Source: an uncultured Actinomycetes bacterium
Lineage (GTDB): Bacteria > Actinomycetota > Actinomycetes > S36-B12
Direction of reading: 5' to 3'
Assembly: GCA_937902285.1 (NCBI GenBank)
Contig: CALGTB010000299.1
Location: 1-8,541, forward strand
DNA length: 8,541 bases
Shown here: positions 5,425 to 8,541 of the stretch, one piece after another
How positions within the stretch are numbered: the first letter of the stretch is position 1
How the letters are laid out: every line of letters begins with the position of its first letter
Program-made: the position numbers and the translations under genes
The notes under the pieces: generated by a model
The model's input: only the letters and a program-made list of their open reading frames with translations
The model's database searches: none
What the model was told of the DNA's origin: nothing

Positions 5425-6345
5425 ATGCTCACCCTGCGCGATCTCGCCGCCCTCGCGGCCGCCCATCCGGAGGGGCTCGAGGCTGCGGTTGAGCCGCTGC
5501 GCATCGGCGACAGGGTGTTCGACTCGTCGGCCCGCCCCGTCGTGATGGGCTGCGTCAACCTCTCGCGTGACTCGACCTACCGCGAGAGCATCGCCACCTC
5601 GACGGAGTCGGCCCTGCGCAAGGCCCGGGTCATGGCGGCCCAGGGCGCCGACCTGGTCGACATCGGCGCGGAGTCGAGCACGGCCCGTGCGGAGCGCGTG
5701 AGCGCCTCGACGCAGGTGGCAGCCCTCGTGCCCATCATCGAGCGGCTCACCGACGAGGGCATCGCGGTCTCCGCGGAGACCTACGACCCGGCTGTCGTCC
5801 GCGCCTGCCTCAAGGCAGGTGCCGACGTTCTCAACCTCACCGGAACGGCGGACCACGAGGAGATCTTCGACATCGCCGCAGAGCACGAGGCCACCGTCGT
5901 GCTCTGCTACGTGGGCGGCGCCAACGTCCGCGAGATCACCGATGTCACCGTCGACGACGACCCGATTCCCGGCCTGCTCGAGCACTTCGCCGCCCGCATC
6001 GAGCTGGCGCGAGCGCATGGCGTCGAGCGCCTCGTCATCGACCCGGGGATGGGCTTCTACTACGGCAACCTCACCGATCCCGCCGTGCGAGCCCGGCACC
6101 AGGCGAGCGTGCTGCTCAACTCCTTCCGGCTCAGGACGCTGGGCCTCCCGATCTGCAACGCGATGCCACACGCCTTCGACCTCTTCGAAGACCAGTTCCG
6201 CACCGCCGAGGGGTTCTTCGCCGTACTCGGCGCGCTCGGCGGCACTACGGTGTTCCGGACGCACGAGGTGGCGCACGTCCGCACCGTCCTCGACGCCATG
6301 CACTCCCTCGATGCCCGACCCGCGCCCGACCTGGAGGCCTCATGA
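5425..6345 (+). CDS. Dihydropteroate-synthase-family protein, atypical active site
   Basis: The 306-residue protein has the TIM-barrel pattern of pterin-binding enzymes. Recognisable elements are MGCVNLSRDS (41-50, cf. MGxxNxTPDSF, Asn45 kept), GADLVDIGAESS (75-85, cf. GADIIDIGGEST), VSAETYDPAVV (115-125, cf. SIDTY, Asp replaced by Glu118), GADVLNLTG (132-140, Asn137 kept), VIDPGMGF (204-211, Asp206 kept) and FRTHEVA (277-283, Arg278 and His280 kept). Striking losses are the GxSRK motif, where NAMPHA (245-250) puts Pro-His-Ala in place of Ser-Arg-Lys, the FSDGG loop (here STYRES) and the TRPG loop (here STARAE). The pterin half is thus partly kept, but the pABA-binding loops and key lysine are gone. 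No folate gene is adjacent. True folate synthesis is doubtful; a role for a pterin- or folate-like ligand is inferred. Leaderless start; the stop overlaps the next ATG. Confidence 0.82.
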   Translation: MLTLRDLAALAAAHPEGLEAAVEPLRIGDRVFDSSARPVVMGCVNLSRDSTYRESIATSTESALRKARVMAAQGADLVDIGAESSTARAERVSASTQVAALVPIIERLTDEGIAVSAETYDPAVVRACLKAGADVLNLTGTADHEEIFDIAAEHEATVVLCYVGGANVREITDVTVDDDPIPGLLEHFAARIELARAHGVERLVIDPGMGFYYGNLTDPAVRARHQASVLLNSFRLRTLGLPICNAMPHAFDLFEDQFRTAEGFFAVLGALGGTTVFRTHEVAHVRTVLDAMHSLDARPAPDLEAS

Positions 6346-6785
6346 CCGCCGTATCCCGCACCGTCGCCGCCGCCGGCCTGGCTGCCAGCATCGTCGTGGG
6401 CATCCCTGCCCTCGCCTGGGCGAACCCGACCGGTGACCTCGCCGGTCACTGGAACTCCGCGTCACTGAGGATCAACGGCATGGGCTACTCGTTGAGCCTC
6501 ACCGACGCGTCGGATCCGGCGGGGGCCTACGACGGCGTGCTGCTGTTCCACTTCGAGGACGGCCGGCTCGGCCCGAAGACCAAGGTCGGCGTGGTGCTCG
6601 ACGGCAGCAAGGTGACGCTCGTCATGCCCGGCGGGTCGCTGGCGAGCGGCACGAAGACGCTCACGGGAACCCTCGGCCAGGACGGGTCGATCTTCTTCCC
6701 CAAGTGCTACAAGCAGTTCTCCTGGGCCACCAAGTCCTACGCCGACAAGATGTGCTGGTTCCAGGAGCTTCCGCTCCCGAGCTAG
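6342..6785 (+). CDS. Secreted small protein, unknown function
   Basis: This is a 147-residue protein that I do not recognise. A Sec signal peptide is clear: a short basic start (Arg6), a hydrophobic core from about residue 8 to 24, and a likely signal peptidase I cut after ALAWA (27/28), giving a mature protein of about 120 residues. There is no lipobox cysteine and no membrane anchor, so it should be released or wall-associated. The mature part is beta-rich, with alternating hydrophobic/polar strands (GDLAGHWNS, YDGVLLFHFEDG, KVGVVLDGSKVTLVMPGG, KTLTGTLGQDGSIFF) like a small barrel or sandwich. Two cysteines, Cys122 and Cys138, could form a disulfide. Its ATG overlaps the upstream TGA (ATGA) and it has no ribosome-binding site of its own, so translation is coupled to the dihydropteroate-synthase-like gene. 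Confidence 0.75.
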   Translation: MTAVSRTVAAAGLAASIVVGIPALAWANPTGDLAGHWNSASLRINGMGYSLSLTDASDPAGAYDGVLLFHFEDGRLGPKTKVGVVLDGSKVTLVMPGGSLASGTKTLTGTLGQDGSIFFPKCYKQFSWATKSYADKMCWFQELPLPS

Positions 6786-6801
6786 GCCGCCTGCACGGGC
6801 A

Positions 6802-6827
6802 GCCGGGTGGCCTGACGGCCGACCGGC
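6802..6827. terminator. Bidirectional hairpin between convergent genes
   Basis: GCCGGGTGGCC at 6802-6812, loop TGAC at 6813-6816, and GGCCGACCGGC at 6817-6827 form an 11-position stem with one G-A mismatch and one G-U wobble in the plus transcript. It lies 16 nt after the secreted-protein stop, and its last base is the first base of the opposing lipoprotein's stop codon. There is no U-tract, as is common for hairpin terminators in high-GC actinobacteria. Confidence 0.5.
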
Positions 6828-7276
6828 TACTTCATCGTGTAGGTGAGGATCTCCTGCTCGTCCGCGAAGAGGTCGAGCTCGTTGCCGGTCACCGTGTACC
6901 CCGTGACTGTCGCGAGCGCCGCGAGGTAGGCGGTCTCTGCCTGCATCGCCTCATCGGATCCGGCCATCTTCGTGCTGGCGATCTCACCGAAGTCGAGGGT
7001 CCCCTCCGGCCCGGAGGTGAAGCTGGTCATGTAGTTGTTCACGCCGCCGAAGCCGGACGCCTCCGTGTCGGTGAAGGTGATCGTGATCCCGAACGACGAC
7101 AGGTCGGACGAGTCGATCGCCGCCGAGGTGAGCGACCACGAGTTGACCAGTCCTGGACCTCCCGCGGGCTCGGCCGCGTCGCCCGAGCCCGAGTCCGCTC
7201 CGCTCGAACTGCAGGCCGCCAGGGCTCCCACCACCAGCAGGCCGCTGATCACCGCGGCCATCCTCGACATCCTCAT
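6827..7276 (-). CDS. META-domain (HslJ-like) lipoprotein
   Basis: The 149-residue protein starts with a lipoprotein signal: basic start MRMSR, hydrophobic segment, lipobox ALAAC with the lipidated Cys22, then a Ser/Gly/Asp-rich linker (23-43). It should be anchored to the outer face of the membrane. The rest (about 45-148) fits one META domain: NSWSLTSA, ITITFTD, a GVNNYMTSF turn (78-86), GTLDFGEIASTKMAG (92-106), the helix MQAETAYLAALATV, and the final strands YTVTGNELDLF and EILTYTM. META proteins usually carry Cys in the GCNxY and TxMxC positions; here these are Val79 and Gly106. A ribosome-binding site GAGGGGAG (complement of 7283-7290) is 6 nt upstream of ATG. The domain is associated with envelope stress in HslJ, but the function here is unproven. 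It ends convergently on the secreted-protein gene. Confidence 0.85.
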   Translation of the reverse strand: MRMSRMAAVISGLLVVGALAACSSSGADSGSGDAAEPAGGPGLVNSWSLTSAAIDSSDLSSFGITITFTDTEASGFGGVNNYMTSFTSGPEGTLDFGEIASTKMAGSDEAMQAETAYLAALATVTGYTVTGNELDLFADEQEILTYTMK

Positions 7277-7282
7277 GTCCGG

Positions 7283-7290
7283 CTCCCCTC
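7283..7290 (-). promoter_or_regulatory. Ribosome-binding site of the META lipoprotein
   Basis: GAGGGGAG on the minus strand, 6 nt before the ATG at 7276, is a strong match to the 16S anti-SD sequence. It confirms the start and shows that this gene, unlike the 5334 and 5425 genes, has a conventional leader. Confidence 0.6.
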
Positions 7291-7300
7291 ATCGACGTCG

Positions 7301-7323
7301 CTCGTGGGGCAAGTATCCACGAG
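7301..7323. promoter_or_regulatory. Perfect 7-bp dyad over the lipoprotein promoter region
   Basis: CTCGTGG at 7301-7307 and CCACGAG at 7317-7323 are perfect inverted repeats separated by 9 nt. The dyad lies 18 nt beyond the channel-gene stop and 24 nt before the lipoprotein ATG. The minus-strand GATACT at 7312-7317, the most AT-rich hexamer nearby, falls inside it and is a candidate -10. The dyad could be an operator for the lipoprotein promoter, a terminator stem for the channel gene, or both. There is no U-tract. Confidence 0.4.
7312..7317 (-). promoter_or_regulatory. Candidate -10 box for the META lipoprotein
   Basis: On the minus strand GATACT resembles a -10 element. Transcription from about 7305 would give a leader of roughly 29 nt carrying the GAGGGGAG ribosome-binding site. 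No convincing -35 is seen. Confidence 0.35.
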
Positions 7324-7340
7324 AGGGCCCGTCGCACCCC

Positions 7341-8541
7341 TCAAGCGCGGGAGATCACCACGATGCTGTCGCCCGGTGCCAGGGTCACTCGGTGGTCCTT
7401 CGGGGCGTTGATGCGCAGCCCACCGCCGAGAGAGCCCTTCTCTCCGGCTGCCGACGCGGCGCGGTATCCGATGGCCACGGTGTCCCAGCCGCGTGCTGCC
7501 GAGACGATGTCGCCGAACGTCGTCTCCCCGAGCGGGACGTAGCGCTCGGCCGGGTGCAGCGCCACGACCGCACCGTCCGAGTCGAACAGGTCCGCGAACA
7601 CCGGCGCCAGGTGCGGGCTCTCGCTCAGCTGAGCCATGAGGAGGCTGATGAGCTTCTGGCTCACGATGAAGTCGTGGTTCTCGGAGCTGCCGCCCAGCTC
7701 CACGTCGTGCGGATCCAGCAGCTCCGCCACGATGTTCTCCTCGTGCGGCGTGGCATCGGCCACCAGTCGCACGTGCATGAGGGTGAGCAGCGTGCGCGCG
7801 TCGGCCTCGTCCGCCGTGAACTTCTCCCGCTCGGAGAGCAGCATGATGTGGTCGTAGGGTCCTTCATCCATGACGCGGACGATCGCCGCACGGTCGATGG
7901 GGTCTCCCTCGTGGATGACCAGCGACTGCTGCGTCAGCCCCATCGCCTGCCCCACCCTGCTCACGTCGTGCAGGTCGTCGTTCACCATCAGGTGCAGCTC
8001 CGAGCCCGGCGCGACGTGGGTCTCGATCTCGTGCGCGATGAGGGGAGCGAGGTCGCTCCACCCCACGATCAGCGTGCGCTCCTGCAGCCTCTCGACCGGC
8101 TCGGCGCGACGCTCGGTGCCGGGCTCCCAGGCGACGGGGGCGCGATCGAACACGAAGGTGGAGTCGTCCTCTGCGATGCCGATGACGTGGTCGCCCGACG
8201 CGACGAGCGTGCCGGGCGTCGGGCTCAGCTCGACGGTGCCGTCCGCGTGCCGCAGGCCCAGCACGGTCGCGTTGGTCGCCCCGAGGAGCAGCTCGCCGAA
8301 GCTGCGCCCGACGTAGGCTGCGGGGGCCGGCGCGGTGTACATCTCGTCGCCGTCGAAGTCGAGCAGCTCCTGGTAGATGGCGCCCAGCCCGGCGGCGCGT
8401 GACACCTGCGCACCGATGCGCGCGATGACGTCCATCGGCGTCACCGTGATGAGCGACGGCCCCACCGCCTGCTTCAGGGCCTCGGACGTGTGGGCATCGT
8501 CGAGCTCTGCCACGACCGTGAGCCCCTCGAGGCCGGGGACC
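7341..8541 (-). CDS. CASTOR/POLLUX-type ion channel, C-terminal RCK region (5' truncated)
   Basis: The frame runs off the right edge, so the N-terminus, including any pore helices, is missing; 399 residues are visible. The organisation is that of a gating-ring protein: the end of a first Rossmann RCK lobe (VVAELDDAHTSEALKQA, then the helix DVIARIGAQVSRAAG), a first C-lobe (about 64-125: VGRSFGELLLGATNATVLGL and TLVASGDHVIGIAEDD), and a second Rossmann lobe beginning TLIVGWSDLAPLIAHEIETH, with a GW-type loop in place of GxGxxG as in CASTOR/POLLUX. The final C-lobe has YVPLGETTFGDIVSAARGWDTVAIGYR and ends VTLAPGDSIVVISRA. Bacterial members are predicted K+/cation channels in the plasma membrane, regulated by ligands at the ring. 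No transmembrane segment lies in the visible part. TrkA-like transport regulators are the alternative, but the GW loop and length favour the channel family. Confidence 0.85.
   Translation of the reverse strand, partial: VPGLEGLTVVAELDDAHTSEALKQAVGPSLITVTPMDVIARIGAQVSRAAGLGAIYQELLDFDGDEMYTAPAPAAYVGRSFGELLLGATNATVLGLRHADGTVELSPTPGTLVASGDHVIGIAEDDSTFVFDRAPVAWEPGTERRAEPVERLQERTLIVGWSDLAPLIAHEIETHVAPGSELHLMVNDDLHDVSRVGQAMGLTQQSLVIHEGDPIDRAAIVRVMDEGPYDHIMLLSEREKFTADEADARTLLTLMHVRLVADATPHEENIVAELLDPHDVELGGSSENHDFIVSQKLISLLMAQLSESPHLAPVFADLFDSDGAVVALHPAERYVPLGETTFGDIVSAARGWDTVAIGYRAASAAGEKGSLGGGLRINAPKDHRVTLAPGDSIVVISRA

Noticed and set aside
5344..6303. A 319-codon minus-strand open frame opposite the dihydropteroate-synthase-like gene
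   Set aside because: The plus strand has conserved DHPS motifs; the antisense translation shows no domain and begins inside codons of the real gene.
7035..8402. A 455-codon plus-strand open frame across the lipoprotein and channel genes
   Set aside because: It is antisense to two genes with clear domains, spans their intergenic promoter region, and its protein is a repetitive R/V/H/D-rich composition typical of shadows.
1..8541. Search for tRNA, rRNA, CRISPR, insertion sequences, toxin-antitoxin pairs, phage or defence genes
   Set aside because: No cloverleaf, repeat-spacer pattern, transposase, terminal inverted repeats or defence-type domains were seen by eye; base composition and codon use appear uniform across the window.

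Overview
The window looks like chromosomal DNA from a high-GC Gram-positive bacterium (Actinomycetota). A Micrococcales-type organism is my best guess, but this is an inference. The signs are strong G/C preference at third codon positions in every gene, long shadow reading frames on the opposite strand, frequent GTG starts, tight 4-nt ATGA gene overlaps, and promoter -10 boxes placed so that transcripts would begin on the start codon (leaderless genes). I see no rRNA, tRNA, CRISPR array, insertion sequence, integrase or attachment site. No gene-free stretch exceeds about 120 bases, so this reads as ordinary, compact core/accessory chromosome.

Layout. (1) Positions 1-2878, plus strand, is a four-gene co-directional cluster: the 3' part of a spermidine-synthase-like multi-pass membrane protein, a small FMN-type split-barrel (PPOX-class) protein, a three-helix DUF1622 membrane protein, and a full-length tryptophan 2,3-dioxygenase. 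(2) A GNAT acetyltransferase (minus, 2926-3366) converges on the dioxygenase and diverges from the next cluster. (3) Positions 3439-4932, plus strand, is a tight operon: a possible 14-codon leader ORF, a metallo-beta-lactamase-fold hydrolase, a VOC (glyoxalase-fold) protein and a second GNAT acetyltransferase. (4) A small four-helix membrane protein (minus, 4927-5334) overlaps the end of that operon tail to tail. (5) Divergent from it is a dihydropteroate-synthase-family protein (5425-6345), whose stop overlaps the start of a secreted 147-aa protein (6342-6785). (6) A META-domain lipoprotein (minus, 6827-7276) follows, separated by a hairpin. (7) The 3' part of a CASTOR/POLLUX-type ion channel with RCK domains (minus, 7341 to the right edge) closes the window.

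How they work together. Only loose functional links are visible. Tryptophan 2,3-dioxygenase opens the kynurenine route, but no kynurenine genes lie beside it. The hydrolase-VOC pair resembles a glyoxalase II/I-type combination, but its substrate is unknown. The most unusual protein is the dihydropteroate-synthase paralogue. It keeps the barrel and several pterin-pocket motifs but has lost the SRK motif and the pABA-loop signatures, so it probably does something other than folate synthesis. The paired leaderless promoters at 5334/5425 and the dyad over the lipoprotein promoter are the most notable regulatory features. I found no convincing wholly new multi-gene system.
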